From Volucella zonaria (Eukaryota; Arthropoda; Insecta; Diptera; Syrphidae), in contig OZ014531.1 of the NCBI GenBank assembly GCA_963966105.1, positions 59,527,690-59,591,689 on the forward strand: a stretch of DNA of 64,000 nucleotides. Direction: 5' to 3'. The stretch's first letter is position 1, and each line of letters opens with the position of its first letter. The notes under the pieces were generated by a model, which saw nothing but the letters and a program-made list of their open reading frames with translations, had not been told where the DNA came from and did not search any database. Made by a program: the position numbers and the translations under genes. Of this stretch, positions 1 through 11,849 are shown one piece after another.

Positions 1-584
1 TTTCTGTTTTTTTTTTTTTTTTTTTTTTAGATTAAATAATCTCATAATTGGGTGGTGTGTCGGTTTTCGGTATTCGGTTTTCGGTTTTTGAGTTTATTTT
101 AGTCGTGCTTTGAAGGTTCCCACTGTGGGATACGATTTCTGATTTCTTTTTCTCTCTTTGTGGGGGCGTAAATCACGTTTAATGTTGTTTAGATTTTAAT
201 TCAAATTCAGATTTGTTTATTTAGATACACTTTCATTGGATAGATCTTGTGGGAAGATTAGTTTCTAAGTTGACCCTTTTTTTTTAATGTTATGTCTAAA
301 ATACATATGTATGCATATGTAAATGGAGTATGGACAATGGGAAGCAAATATACAAATAAGACTGTCTAGGAGTAGAGACAAGGGCTTTGAACTAGGTTTT
401 ACCTCGATTCCTCTGCCCACTGAATTGTCACTGAAGTATATAGTAGGTACTACCACTATTGCTTCCAACACTGATATCGTGTCATCTTAGAGATTCTAAA
501 CTAACAGAACATAGATCCAAAGTCAGTTCCTTAAGTCAAAAATCTCGTGAAATATTCACTTTACTTTGGGTGACGCTACAGTCC
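1..584. other. Non-coding, unclassified
   Basis: There is a T homopolymer at about 5-29 and a short run of CGGTTTT-like units at about 60-90. The rest is AT-rich. The two short ORFs here match no family I recognise and have no coding-like features. Confidence 0.6.
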
Positions 585-1690
585 AGGGTAAACCTGGGCA
601 TCAACCAACGGCTCTCTTCATTTGACGTGATCCCCGCAACTAGTTGTGCTGACTAGGTTTACCTAAGGCGCCGGCTAAGGCGAGCTTATCCTTTAGGCTC
701 TCCGGCGAGCAGTGTTGTGTATAGTCCGTGCAGTTCATTGTTATATCCCTTTCTCCAAACTTTGTTTATGAAGACGGAACCAAAAATCATTCAAAGGAAC
801 CAAGAGCATTTTTTTCCTACTTCCGCGTTATATAGTAAAACTAATCGATAGGGGTCTTATACAGTGCTTTTTTCGTTATTCGTGAGAGGGATTTATTTCT
901 CAGTTATTTTCTTGATCCAAAGAAAAGGCGAGAGATAAGGACCTATCAAATTGTTGATACGGGATCTTAGGGCTCCACATAGCGCGGTAGATAAAATGTT
1001 GTAAACGATGTTAAGACAACTGAATTCTATGTTACATAGTTGACGCAGTTCAGAACGTCCCTCTCATTGGGGATACACTTTCATCCGGCCATCCTTTACA
1101 GAACAGAGTGCTTCCTCTAATATTTCGGAGCTAATCCCTCTACATTTGTAGTCTTATGGGCCTTAGTTTAGACATCACTCTCCTGATCTCTTCTTGGTCG
1201 GGCGGTCGAAGTTGTTGTCGACAATCACCCAAGTTAAACAGTCTGAAGAAATACTCCGATTTGTGAACACTGACTGTGACTCTACATTACGGTCCTATCC
1301 TTATCTTTGCACGCTTCTTTTCGGTGTTTATGTACTTAGCAAATTCTTTTCAAATTTTGATACAACTGTTTAACATTTCTCCCCATGGGTTCTATCGAGC
1401 GCTTCTCTGAGAAGCCGATGTTCCTTCCGTATCTTTTGCTCATAGAATTCGTTATTAGATTTCGGTCTTCTCTGAGACAATGGCTTCTTTCACTACATAC
1501 ACTTGACGACACTCTTCGCCTCTAATGTCTTAACGACAATGCGTTCTGCGCGTCAGGTTCAAACAGAAGCCTTTGCGATTGTAGCCGTTTGACGTAAAAT
1601 TTCTTCGCAGCAATTCTTTTGGATTCTGTTGTCTTCTGGGATATTCACATTCGCAATGTAGTAGTCTGAGTCGATATTAGCTCTTCAAAA
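585..1690 (-). mobile_element. RTE-like non-LTR retrotransposon relic
   Basis: The minus strand at about 1400-1480 reads NEFYEQKIRKEHRLL, the linker between endonuclease and reverse transcriptase that reappears near 33.55-33.66 kb as ELYEQKRREEHRLL-like sequence. The plus-strand text near 590-640 (aaacctgggcatcaacc) matches the 3' end of the LINE at about 31.9 kb (gaacctgggcctcaact). About 660-900 resembles the C-terminal RT region of this LINE type. No frame is open for long, so this is an old broken copy, possibly two fragments joined. The clade assignment rests on remembered family resemblance. Confidence 0.6.
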
Positions 1691-1737
1691 CGTGTGCGGA
1701 CGTCCAGAACACTTTGGATCTGTGTTTTTTTTTTTTA

Positions 1738-2986
1738 TTGGGTCTATAACTTAATTCGTGCAGTTTGCTAAGAGATGGCGTAACTTGTATTATTCCATTG
1801 TTATTATTTCATTGGAACATGCGTTGGAAAGCTACTGTCATTGTACGTCATTTCAGTATATGTCATTCATTTGAAGCGTAAACAACAATAATTTTTTTTC
1901 ACTCAAATATGTCGAACTTTGTGCCTGAAAAAGTGTTTTTGCGGGGAGTTCTTCTTCATTACTTTAATATAAAGAAAACTGCTGCCGAAAGTCATCGTAT
2001 TTTGGTGGAAATTTATGGTGAACATGCGCTAGCTGAGCGAACGTGCCAAAAGTGGTTTGCACGATTTAAAAGTGGTGATTTTGGCTTGGAACGTCCTGGG
2101 CAGCCAAAAAAGTTTGAAGATGAAGAACTGGAAGCATTACTCTATGAAGATTGTTGCCAAACACAAGAAGAGCTCTCAGAATCTTTGGGTGTCACTCAAG
2201 CAGCCATTTCAAAACGTTTAAAAGCAGCTGGATATATTCAAAAGCAAGGAAATTGGGTTTCACATGAACTCAAGCCGAGAGACGTCGAAAGGCGGTTTTG
2301 CATGTCCGAAATGCTGCTGGAACGTCACAAAAGGAAGTCATTTTTGCATCGGATTGTTACTGGTGATGAAAAATGGATCCATTACGACAACCCCAAGCGC
2401 AAAAAATCATATGTGAAACCCGGCCAACCAGCCAAATCAACGACAAAGCCGAATATCCATGGCGCGAAGATAATGCTCTGTATTTGGTGGGATCAGATGG
2501 GTGTGCTGTATTATGAGCTGCTAAAACCGGGTGAAACCATCAATGGACAACGCTACCGAATACAATTAATCCGTTTGAAGAGAGCAGTGGCCGAAAAACG
2601 CCCGGAATATGCGACCAGACACGAGGCAATAATTTTCCATCATGACAACGCTCGGCCCCACGTTGCTATTCCGGTTAAGAACTATTTGGAAAACAGTGAA
2701 TGGGAAGTCTTACCCCACCCGCCTTATAGCCCAGACCTTGCCCCTTCTGACTACCATTTGTTCCGGTCGATGCAGAACGGTTCACATCAGAGCAGAATAT
2801 CAAAAATTGGCTTGATTCATTCTTGGCTGCCAAGCCGGCGCAGTTCTTTTGGGATGGGATCCACAAATTGCCAGAAAGAGTCATAGCTTCAGATGGGCAA
2901 TACTTTGAATAATACTATTGCACATGTTTTACTTAAATAAACGTTCAAATTTTGAAAAAAAAACCCGCACGAAGTTATATACCCAA
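1738..2986 (+). mobile_element. Mariner element (mauritiana-like, DD34D), TA-flanked
   Basis: This 1,249 bp element is bounded by imperfect terminal inverted repeats. The left end starts TTGGGTCTATAACTT at 1738. The right end, read in reverse complement, is TTGGGTATATAACTT ending at 2986, with a 3 bp gap further in. TA occurs directly outside both ends (1736-1737 and 2987-2988), the expected mariner target duplication. The same TTGGGTCTA start bounds the related element at 45217-46505, so these are two copies or close subtypes of one lineage. It carries a single transposase gene. Confidence 0.9.
1909..2912 (+). pseudogene. Mariner transposase, frameshifted near the C-terminus
   Basis: This is a DD34D mariner transposase that would cut and paste its own element at TA sites. 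The ATG at 1909 opens MSNFVPEKVFLRGVLLHYF. A helix-turn-helix DNA-binding region fills residues 1-115. The catalytic motifs are TGDEKWIHYDN (first Asp), HHDNARPH (second Asp) and YSPDLAPSDYHLF (third Asp), with exactly 34 residues between the second and third Asp. The frame breaks just after LFRSMQNG at about 2780, where a small deletion shifts it. The family C-terminus (KLPERVIASDGQYFE) continues in another frame to TAA at 2910-2912. The catalytic core is uninterrupted, which is unusual among the relics here. The uninterrupted ORF ends at 2886 with an aberrant tail. Confidence 0.88.
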
Positions 2987-3049
2987 TATATATATAATTT
3001 GCTGGCGCTCAAGGAATTTATGTCCCTTAAAATGATTGCACACAGCGCG

Positions 3050-3320
3050 GGCCGAAGGAAAATCAGGAAGGATGGAAAGAGAGGTACCGATGAACGTTGG
3101 TTTTAAATGTTTGAAGGTTATAATGAACAAGAAATAAAGAGCTAGGCAGGGCATTCTATAAGCGAGTTGTGCGGCATAGGAGCGAATCACGATATTTTAG
3201 AGTGCGTCCGAAAGTGGATTTGAGGGTATACTGATGAGCATTCATAGAGAGACTGGTGTTACGGTTAAAAGTTTGAAGGGGCGGAATGCTACTGGCGATT
3301 TCTATGGAGCACTGGTGGTG
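3050..3320. repeat. Unclassified dispersed repeat, copy 1
   Basis: Sequence around 3080-3215 and 3280-3310 aligns by eye with 55490-55660. Shared blocks are taccgatgaacgttggtttt versus taccgattcacgttggtttt, gagctaggcagggcattc versus gagctcggcagggtattcc, and gaatgctactggcg versus gagtgctactggtg. I recognise no coding domain in it. It may be an untranslated part of a LINE or a separate element. Confidence 0.55.
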
Positions 3321-3489
3321 GAAATTGCTTTGAACGCTTTATGATCAATCTGGTTGAAGGTTTTCTGGTGGTTTGCGATTTATCGGGGTTATGGCCTCTG
3401 TTAATTGCTTGGCTGTATGCAGATCGTGAAGGTGACGAATATTCACGTGCATAGCCGATAGTCCATTCGTTTTCGTCGTCCCGTCGTCG

Positions 3490-4560
3490 TACACTACGCT
3501 ACACTTCTCTCATTTTCCTTCGATACCGGGTCTGTAGCTCGTTCCACCCTACTGCTGGGGTATCTACAATACGAGCTTACGTTCTTCAATCCGCCTCCAG
3601 GTATCCTCGATAAGCCACGTACTACGTCTTGCCTGCAAACTACAAACAATGCTTTCCGCTCCAGATGTGATAACATTTTTCACAGGGTTCCAATGTTCTT
3701 TGATGGTTGTCGGCAGTGAGGTGTTGATTGCTTCCGCTGCCAGCGAACAGGGATCCCTTAATTGTTGGCGTACTGAGATAGGCATTCATTCTAGGCAATC
3801 TAGTAATATTGCGCGGTCTTTGAACAGATGCTTTACGTAGCTGGACAGTAGCTACCACAAGGTGATGATCTCCTACCAACCCCATGTCGGCTGCTCGCCG
3901 AAATGACCGATTTGGTTGGGCGATGATTGTTAGTTAACACCTAGCTGACTTTTTAGCAGGTTTTATGCTCAAACATGGTGCCCCGTATGACTAGGTGATT
4001 GATGTTGCAGAAATCTACAAATCTTTCACCATTGTCATTTCGGTCGACAAGGCCATGCATCCCGATCACATATCAGGGCCCTTCATTGTCGTTGCCTACC
4101 TTTACATTTAGGTCCATCACAGTGTTGATATCTCCATTCGGCGTTACGTTGAATACGGCGCTTAGCTGATTGTAGAAGTTAGCCTTTTCATCCTCAGTCG
4201 AGTGATTCTTTGGGGCGCAACACTGTATGAGTGACATGTCGTACCCTAGTCTGGAATTTGGCCGATAACATGCTATCACCATGCGACTGCCAAGAAATTA
4301 GCCCCTGCGTGCTGTTAGTGTTAGCAGCAGACCCACTCCGGATTCATGGGGACTGGCGGAGAGCTTGCGTGAGTAGAGTAGTACAGTGTTACACGTTGAT
4401 CAATCACTCTCTGGCATTTTGAGATCCTTCGATCCCTGAGTCGAGGAACGTCCTCATATTCCAGAAACCAATGTTAGTACGGGTAAAATAGCCAAGAGCC
4501 CCCGACATTCGATCATTCCTTATCTGGGGCGTAATGTCGGTTTTCGTAGCGGGCATTTTT
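3490..4560 (-). mobile_element. RTE-like LINE relic, endonuclease part
   Basis: Minus-strand frames carry pieces of an APE-type endonuclease in 5' to 3' order. At 4282-4073: FNVTPNGDINTVMDLNVKVG, then VGNDNEGP (the GDLN-type motif). At 4070-3900: MHGLVDRNDNGERFVDFCN. At about 3885: LVGDHHLVVATVQLR, where family members have SDHH, so the catalytic Ser-Asp-His is altered. At 3785-3564: a degraded EN-RT linker. Several frameshifts and stops separate these pieces. Sequence at about 4610-4710 resembles about 35365-35480, beside the 5' side of the other RTE-like copy, suggesting both copies end near the same 5' region. Confidence 0.7.
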
Positions 4561-4899
4561 CGGTAATGCAGGGTGCTAACCCAGGTTACCTAGATTAGAA
4601 ACGCTAGACCGTTCGCACTAGCATTTTAGCCTACATGTATAAGGATTTATTCAAGCAAGCACTACATCACGAACTTGATTGTTGCGCTACTGACCCCAAA
4701 TCCAAATCTTGAGCAGTCAATAATTTCCCGATCAATCGCAATGCAGATCTGGAAGGCGAAGAAGTGTTCACCGATTAAGATGTAACTCTGGAAAACTCAG
4801 GTTGCGAGATTTAATTTAAGAAGCCTCGGAATACCTCTTCGAAACTTTTTCAAACTAGATGACCCAGGATATCTAGAATTTTTAGCGCCTCGTTCACTG
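4561..4899. other. LINE 5' flank, otherwise unclassified
   Basis: About 4610-4710 shares words such as ttttagcctacatg and ttgttgcgct with about 35365-35470, consistent with the upstream end of the RTE-like LINE. Nothing else is recognisable. Confidence 0.4.
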
Positions 4900-5460
4900 T
4901 GTTTTTTTATTTTAGGGCGACCCTAGATGTGGGTTAAGACAAGGGGCCTTCTCTTGATAGCTAATGTTCGCTCTCATAGAGTCTTTATGTCATTTATTCA
5001 TTGAATCGAGTTCTCAGTCAGTCTATGGTTTCATGGGAATTATGGCATTCTATTGGAACCATATATCGTCCATATTTTCGAAGAAATAATCGCTGACCAA
5101 AATAGTGCGCTTTTGTCTCACATTGAATCTCATGAGCTATTTGTGGATTCGTCTCACTCCAGTGGGGCCAATTTTGCCTAATCACAAACCCATTGATCCG
5201 AAAGTGAGCCCGTCATTAAGGTCGAATTCAAGTTGCGCAAGACCGCGAACTCCCGTGGCCAGCCATGGTCTAGTGGTTTTAATTTCTGCACCAGCTGTAT
5301 CTTATAACAGTGTAGGCGGCGATCGTTTCATAATGTTTTCCAAATAGTGAACGGGCAACGACCAAATTTACAATTCTGAATCTTCCCAAACATTTTCACG
5401 TACAGTGGCTACAATTTACTTTGTACGCAAATTACAGTAACGCTTTGATTTTAAGTAACC
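4900..5460 (-). mobile_element. DD41D Tc1/mariner relic
   Basis: The minus strand at about 5450-5200 reads HCYKIQLVQKLKPLDH, the conserved linker after the DNA-binding domain in DD41D transposases. Further 3' (about 5135-5040) it reads RTILVSDYFFENMDDIWFQ, which precedes the second catalytic Asp. The block with the first Asp is missing between them, so the copy is internally deleted. The part from 4900 to 5040 is very degraded and its inclusion is a guess. No terminal repeats were located. Confidence 0.6.
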
Positions 5461-7433
5461 AGATGTAACCGGAATAGAATTGTGTTTGAGAAATTATAAT
5501 GGAAAAGGGTTTTCAACCGAAATCCCAGATGGAAAACCTCAACCGGTTACAACGTAATTTGTTGGATTTTTACCAGTGTTTCGCACTGCTTTGGTTGTTC
5601 TTCTCATAAAGTATACCATCCCACATAAACAACCGAAAATCAACATAAAACAACGCATGACTTCCTACAAATCACAAAGTAAACAGAATCACGTTCTCAC
5701 ACAGGACAATCACTGACCTCATTCTACCGGTTAAATCCAACATTTCTCCGTGCAACCCTGTACTTTTGTATATTATGTTGCTGCTTCTGTACGTGTTGAA
5801 TGGCTTTCCTCCTGTGTTACATCATCTATGAAATTAAACCGACCAAAAATCTTACATTACAGACCAGACCGACCAAAACAAGCCAAAACTCACTATCGCC
5901 CCCAAAATCCTCACAAAAGTAAAAGAAAATAAAACCACAATCCCCAACATTAAGAGATTCTCATCGCACTAATGACAGAGTCCATGGCCAGTAATGGTAT
6001 GTCAAACAAAACACTGTTTCCAGTTCCCAGAATTGGCTCGAATACTTTTTTTTTTCTTTTTTTTTTAAGAAAAGTTGCTTTTATTTTCTTCTGGTGAATT
6101 TTGCTAATTGAAAAAAATTACGAGTACTCCGTTTAATGGGACGAAAAAGGAAAGAACGCATCACTGACGATGTGATCACCGAGCACCACATCATCGTTTT
6201 ACACCAAACCCCAAAAAAGATGATGTTGATGTGTATGTAACTTATGTACGAGTATGTATCTGAGGAAAATCAAAGAAACGACAAAACAACGATTCGAAAT
6301 AGGTGAACGGGGAGCGACTACCAGATAGTATCTGTTAGACCAACTCTCGTGCAATTGCTAATTAAAAGAACCGAAACCGAAACGCCATAAGTGAACTTGA
6401 AGTTTGATGATGTTAATGGGAATGTGAATGTGAATGTGAAGGTGAAGGATTCTTTTGTCAGCTATTAGCCCATCAACACGACTTGATCCGACGATGAGCG
6501 TGTTTCAGAGCGATTTTCAGTTTATTTTTGGCAATCGTTCGTTTCGTCTTTGAGATATTTATCTCTGAGTACATTGCAAAGGTCCTTCACTCGAAATTGA
6601 ATGGGTGCTAAATGATAATTGGTAACTCGAGAAATGTATGTATGAATGTTTGACACAAACGATACCCTTGTCAACAGTGATTTCGGGTTAATCTGTTGGA
6701 GATTTTGGAGTGACAATCTTTGTTTAGATTTCTGCACATGATAGACAAGCAGAACAACAATATGATGATGAAGGAGATTGGTTCAATCAACTTTTCATAC
6801 CTCAAAAACCTGTCTAAAGGCAATAGTCCCATAAATGAATAACTCCGTCATTGACACACGAACTTGTCTACGATAACTTGCACCAAACCTAAACTAATCG
6901 AGCTGCGTATGATTATAACAAGTCGACACAAAGTATCTTTTCTTAACCAACGAAACACGGTACAGCCGGAACCTCATCCAACAGCAAAAGACTGTCCTTA
7001 AACGATGAAGTGAAGTAAATCAAATCAAAGGAGTCATCTGAGAAATCGGAAGTAACAGTGCCGGCCTTACCCCTTAAAACCTCTGCGGATACCTCAGCAA
7101 CGGCAAAACCACTATCATCTGCTAATAACTCAGATAAAAATCCGAATTTTCGTGTCTTTACTTCGACTAAGATAAATATAATTAACACTTTGGATATGGA
7201 GGGCTGCTAAGCTTCAAATGTGTGAATAGTTTTCGTGACGAAAGTCGTAGTCGATTTCATTTAAAGAATTCCTAGACGTCTATTGCAGAGTAGCCCTGGA
7301 ATAGTGTTAATTTAATGAGGGACTGGGTGAAGAAACTTCAACTCTTAAGTTGTATCCAAGGTAGGTACTAGTCATCAAAACTGAATGGGGGTATTTCCAT
7401 TTCAAAAGAAAATAAACTAGCATATGGTCCTAA
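5461..7433. other. AT-rich non-coding, with microsatellite
   Basis: This stretch contains T-rich tracts at about 6048-6068, a GTGAAT/GTGAAG short tandem repeat at about 6418-6450, and several short ORFs (for example minus 6943-7188, rich in Asp, Glu and Ser) that match no family known to me. I see no transposase or RT motif in either strand. Confidence 0.5.
6418..6450. repeat. Short tandem repeat (GTGAAT/GTGAAG)
   Basis: Five or so tandem hexamers, mostly GTGAAT and grading to GTGAAG at the right edge. Confidence 0.8.
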
Positions 7434-7705
7434 TTAAATACGACTGAAACCGGATTCATTTGGTTTTGTTGTGTGTGTTGAGGTTGTCTGTAGGCCGCCA
7501 GTTTCTGGTCGAGTTTGGAAATAAAAACATCTGGCTGGACTGGTTGAAATTTTGTGGAGTTTGTCATGACAATGATGAAGATACAACCTTAGTTCAGATG
7601 AACGATAGTGAAGGAATGTCTTAGATGTACCGATATACTCCTTACTCACAGCCATGCATTCAAACTTGCTTGATGTTGAAATAATTTGTACAGCAAAGAC
7701 TTGTA

Positions 7706-8054
7706 CAAGGTCTTCCAATAGGGACTTCCGTACTTTGACAGTTGATAGCGGCCATATTTTTAAAGCTACATCCGTCAAATTGGCTGTCATTTATTCATTC
7801 CGTCTATGCGAATAAGCCACAAACCGCAGCGGCCCTCAAAGCCAACATAACCAATGCCATCGGTCAAATTCAGCCTGATTTATGCGCCAGAGTCACGGAA
7901 AATTGGACATTTCAGATGAGCGTCACCCAGAGAAGCCGCGGCGGACATTTGGCATCGATAGGCCTTTCAAACGAATAAAAAATGTCGATGATATCTCACA
8001 CACACTTTGTTTTATTTAAATTTAAAGATAGAAAGCGCTTGATGAAAGACCCCT
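7706..8054 (+). mobile_element. 349 bp DD41D deletion derivative (MITE-like)
   Basis: TA occurs at 7704-7705 and 8055-8056. The left end (caaggtcttccaataggg) and the reverse complement of the right end (aaggggtctttcatcaag) are imperfect inverted repeats, related to the TTTTCCAATAGGGACTTG ends of the copy at 14554. Inside, only the C-terminal part of the transposase survives on the plus strand at about 7805-7975: YANKPQTAAALKANI and TENWTFQMSVTQRSRGGHL. All three catalytic residues are deleted, so this is a non-autonomous remnant, short enough to move in trans if the ends were functional. Confidence 0.65.
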
Positions 8055-8272
8055 TAACTTTTGCCCAAACGGACGGCAACGGCTTCTAGGCGGAACGAAA
8101 AACACAAACAAACTGCAACGGTAAGCAAATCTTTTGCCCTTAAATGGCAACAAATGTAGACGACCTCAGGATATCGACTAAGTATAACAGTAGGATCTTG
8201 GCACATGAAGGTTTTCCTTGACTTTAAAGATGACGGATCAGAAAACCCTTTCTTGCGAAACAAGACCGACAT

Positions 8273-8990
8273 CTTTCATATTAGGAAGATAAGGTGGTTG
8301 GAAGTTGAAGAGTATCAGCCGCCCAAGTGAAATATTTCATTGCTTGGTCCGTCTTTGGGAAACTATACTGAAACATGCGCAATACCGGTGTGGAACTGAC
8401 CAACCAATCATTATTGGGCTCTGAAAAGATTTAAATGGATAAAAAAATTTTCAGGTTCTCTGGAGAGATAAATCAAAAGTTTGCGAACAGGAACGGAACA
8501 AGGAAATATCCGAGACAACCTCTACAGAATACGATGCACCAAGCGCTTCAAAACATCAAGATAGTGCATTAACTATTGGCCAAGTGAAATGAGCTCTTTG
8601 TGGACAGGGTAATTGAAATCGTAAAAGCAAATCAATATTGTCCTCACTTTTGACTTCTCCAAACGAGATTTTTTGGGTTTTGGCTCGTCTGGCGCCTTCC
8701 ACTCGGCACATGCTCTCTGGACTATAAGTGAAAGCACAAATTTTCATCTCCAGTCACAATATTTTAAAGGAAGTTTTTGTTCTTTTGACCTCCTTGATGA
8801 TGTCCTTCGAATGTTGAATTCTGAACAAGTTTTATTCGATACTCGATTTTGTACCGATGACACAAACATACTGCCACTTCCGACGTAATCACTCCGTTTC
8901 TATTCGTCCAAGTGCCGTGAAATTTCGAGAGTACATCAGTGAAGGATCTAATTGTCAATAGATGGCCCCACTAGAAATGGGTTTTTTTTT
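8273..8990 (-). mobile_element. Decayed mariner relic
   Basis: The minus strand between about 8745 and 8575 carries TGDE-like sequence followed, across frames, by WKAPDEPKPKKSRLEKSKV and a stretch like ILICFYDF. This is the block after the first catalytic Asp in the mariner lineage seen at 9152-10336 (there EWRSPNEPRPKKP). Upstream and downstream parts are too degraded to place, and no terminal repeats were found. The boundaries are approximate. Confidence 0.5.
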
Positions 8991-9151
8991 AAAAGTCCGG
9001 TTTACTTTGGAACGGATTTTGTATGTTAGATTAGGAATGCGCACATAGGAAACGCGCTCAACCCAAAAAAGAGACGAGAAATGAATAAAGAATTCACGGA
9101 TCGTTCGATTAGCTTTTTCCTACCGATTTACAGAGAATCGTAGATGACATA

Positions 9152-10336
9152 CCACCTTGATCAAAAAGTTCCCGCACCACACCACCGTCTGCGCTCCCAT
9201 TGTTCCGATTTGAGTTCTGTTTTTTTTTTGTTAAGTTGGTAAATCTGTTGTTGACATTTACTCTAAATCTTAGCGTCATAGCTTGACATTTGTTGGATTT
9301 CAATTTGCAACAACGAACTTGTATTCAAATTTTGCGTAAAAAACGGATTTAATGGTGCGCGAACGTTGGAAATATTGCAAAAGTGTTTCGGCAATGATTC
9401 TCTAAAGAAAACAATCGTTTACCAGTGGCACTAGCGGTTCAAAAGTGGTCATGAGTCAATCGAAGATGATGAACGCAGTGGCAGACCATCGACATCGAAA
9501 ACCGACGAAAACATTGATGAAGTACGAGTAAAAGAAATGTTGGTCAATAACCGCAAATTAACCATCAGAGAGATAGCGGAGGACTTGAACATTGCCTGTG
9601 GATCCGTCCAAGACATTTTGGTTAATGATTTGGGTTTCCGTCGTGTAGCAGCAAAGTTGGTGCCAAAAGATCTCAATTTCATGCAAAAAAGAGACCGTGT
9701 TGACGTCGCAAAAAAGATGATTTGCGAGTCTGAATCCGATTCCACATTCATCAAAAGGATCATTAGTGGAGACGAGACGCGGGTTTATGAGCACGACACG
9801 CCATCCAGACATCAGACAAGTGAATGGCGTTCACCAAATGAACCGAGACCAAAAAAACCACGTCAAGGCCAGACAGTAAACAAAGAGTATTATTTGGGCG
9901 TTATGAGACGTTTGCGTGAAGCAATTCGCCGAAAGAAACCAGAATTGTGGGCAGAAAACTCATGGATTTTGCTCCATGATAACGCACCGTCGCACAGTGA
10001 CATCATTATTCGTAATTTTTTGCCGAAAAATGCAACAAATACCATCCAACAGCCACCGGATTCACCTGATTTGGCTCCCTGTTCAATCGAGTTAGAAAAC
10101 CACTACGGGGAACGCGCCTCAGCAGCCGAGAGGAAGTAATGGAAAAATCGCAGGAAGCACTGATGGACATACCGAAAACCGAATGTAAAAAATGATTCGA
10201 GGATTGGATCAAGCGCTGGCATAAGTGTGTTGCAGTCGATGGGGATTACTTTGAAAGGGACAATGTAGATTTAGATGAATTAACTGGTATCTTAAATGTT
10301 CTGAATGAAAGTTCGGGAACTTTTTGATCAAAGTGG
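9152..10336 (+). mobile_element. Mariner element with CCACCTTGATC ends, TA-flanked
   Basis: This 1,185 bp element has terminal inverted repeats matching at 24 of 26 bases: left starts CCACCTTGATCAAAAAGTTC at 9152, and the right end in reverse complement is CCACTTTGATCAAAAAGTTC ending at 10336. TA is present outside both ends (9150-9151 and 10337-10338). It belongs to the lineage whose transposase reads REYYLGVMRRLREAI-like after the first catalytic block; related relics are at 34431-35093, 8273-8990 and about 58530-59065. Confidence 0.85.
9305..10283 (+). pseudogene. Mariner transposase, broken
   Basis: The likely ancestral start is TTG at 9305. The early frame shifts once near 9330 and meets a TAG at about 9432, inside the segment that reads WH-stop-RFKSGHESIEDDERSGRP. 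From 9537 the frame is open to 10139. It has a second HTH (NNRKLTIREIAEDLNI), ISGDETRVYEHD (first Asp) and LLHDNAPSHSD (second Asp). Between the two Asp motifs about 50 residues are missing, because the frame runs from EPRPKKP straight into GQTVNKEYYLGV. After SPDLAPC the third Asp and the following FFLFPK block are deleted. The C-terminus (FEDWIKRWHKCVAVDGDYF) continues in another frame with one more stop. It cannot encode an active enzyme. Confidence 0.82.
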
Positions 10337-11849
10337 TATGTAAACAACATTACCATCACCCCTAATGGATGCAAAGTAACATACCGCGATAGAGTAATTT
10401 GGTAAAAATTAAACACAGTACCGGTCAACAGAGAATATTTTGGCACAGCAAATTGCTCGTAGCTCTTATTTTCTGTTCCTCAAATGGTGATTTACCATTT
10501 CTTACTCATCTGCGTTACGAACTACAAGCCGAACTTTATCTACCCTATTTGGTAGAGTGTTACGGTCAAACAATCAAAGAAGTAAACAAACATATAAATT
10601 GCCGAATTTACGAGATTGGTGCATAATTTTTGCAAACTTTCACTTGCGATACATTTTGTTCCAAATTTATTTTGCATAATGCTTACGTTGTTGATTCAAA
10701 TTAAAACTCTAAAAGCTGTCTTAATGTCGAACCGAATGATGTGCCATCTGTTCGCCTCATTCTTGATTGACATGTTTCCAACTCGAGTGTGAACATGGTC
10801 TCAAGTATCTCTAATAGATGTCTCAAATGACAGACAATTTATTGTTCGATGATTTTTTTTCTTTCCAACAAAACAAGCAACAAAAAAAAAATAATAAAAA
10901 ATTAATTAGAGAAAATTAAAACCAATCTGTGAGTATCAGTTGGAAACACTTTTGAAAGCATGCAAACACCAGCCAACCGTCTGCCCATAGGCTCGGCTTG
11001 CTAATTTCCAAATCGCAGAAATGAAGAATGGAAAATGAAATTTGAAAAAATTTTAAAGAAAAAAAAAACTGCTAATCATCTCACTTTCAAAGTCAGCGTA
11101 ATAAGACCATAACCAGTGAAAAGAAAAGGGAGTTATGTTAGATGAAAGAAAAGTATGGAAGTCAAGTCGCCATTATGATTCAAGTCCAAGCGGGGCCACA
11201 TCTGAGGAAAAGATGTCGCCATGGACGGCATGACGATGGTGCTACTTTGGTCTGGTCTGATGGGCTGATGGTCTGCTGTCGTCTGGTGGTACGAGCATAT
11301 CCCTTCATTATGGCGTTTCATGCTTCTTTTGGAATTAATTTAATTTCTGGGCTTTACAATCTTGGAGTGGTGGGAGCAACAAAGCATGAAGCCTCTAGAT
11401 ACAGTTGGTCTGCTACGCTAATTTTTTTTTTTTTAATTTGCTTTTGTCTTTGCTCTGCCCTAAGAGGCTTTCTGTTTTCATAATTGCGTATTACGAGTAA
11501 GATGGAAGGCAACTACAAAAATTGGTGATGGTGCATTTTGTTATTTTTAATGAAATACGACACCCGCGCGACATTTAGAGTTAATTTAATTGTGAAGTTG
11601 CGAATGCATGTGGTCTCGGTGTAAGTAAGTTGGAACTCTTATAATGAGATAATGCATATGGTTGGGTGGTTGCGAAAAATTCTTTATGGTGTACTTCCAT
11701 TAATTCCATTCGCATCTAACAGCCAAATACAATAACCTTTCAGCGCTGTTTGATGTAGGAGTCGGTTGTACCCATAAGAAGAAACATCCTCGTACCACTA
11801 GTGAGCTAACGCTATTAAGAATTGCAGCATTATACAATATTTTTACACC
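10337..11849. other. AT-rich non-coding, unclassified
   Basis: The region has A-rich tracts near 10880-10910 and 11050-11070 and a T tract at 11420-11435. Short ORFs at 10399-10626 and 11142-11483 (plus) have no recognisable domain. I see no terminal repeats. Confidence 0.5.

Noticed and set aside
7434..7790. 118-codon minus ORF
   Set aside because: It overlaps the left end of the 349 bp DD41D derivative, shows no domain and looks like a chance frame.
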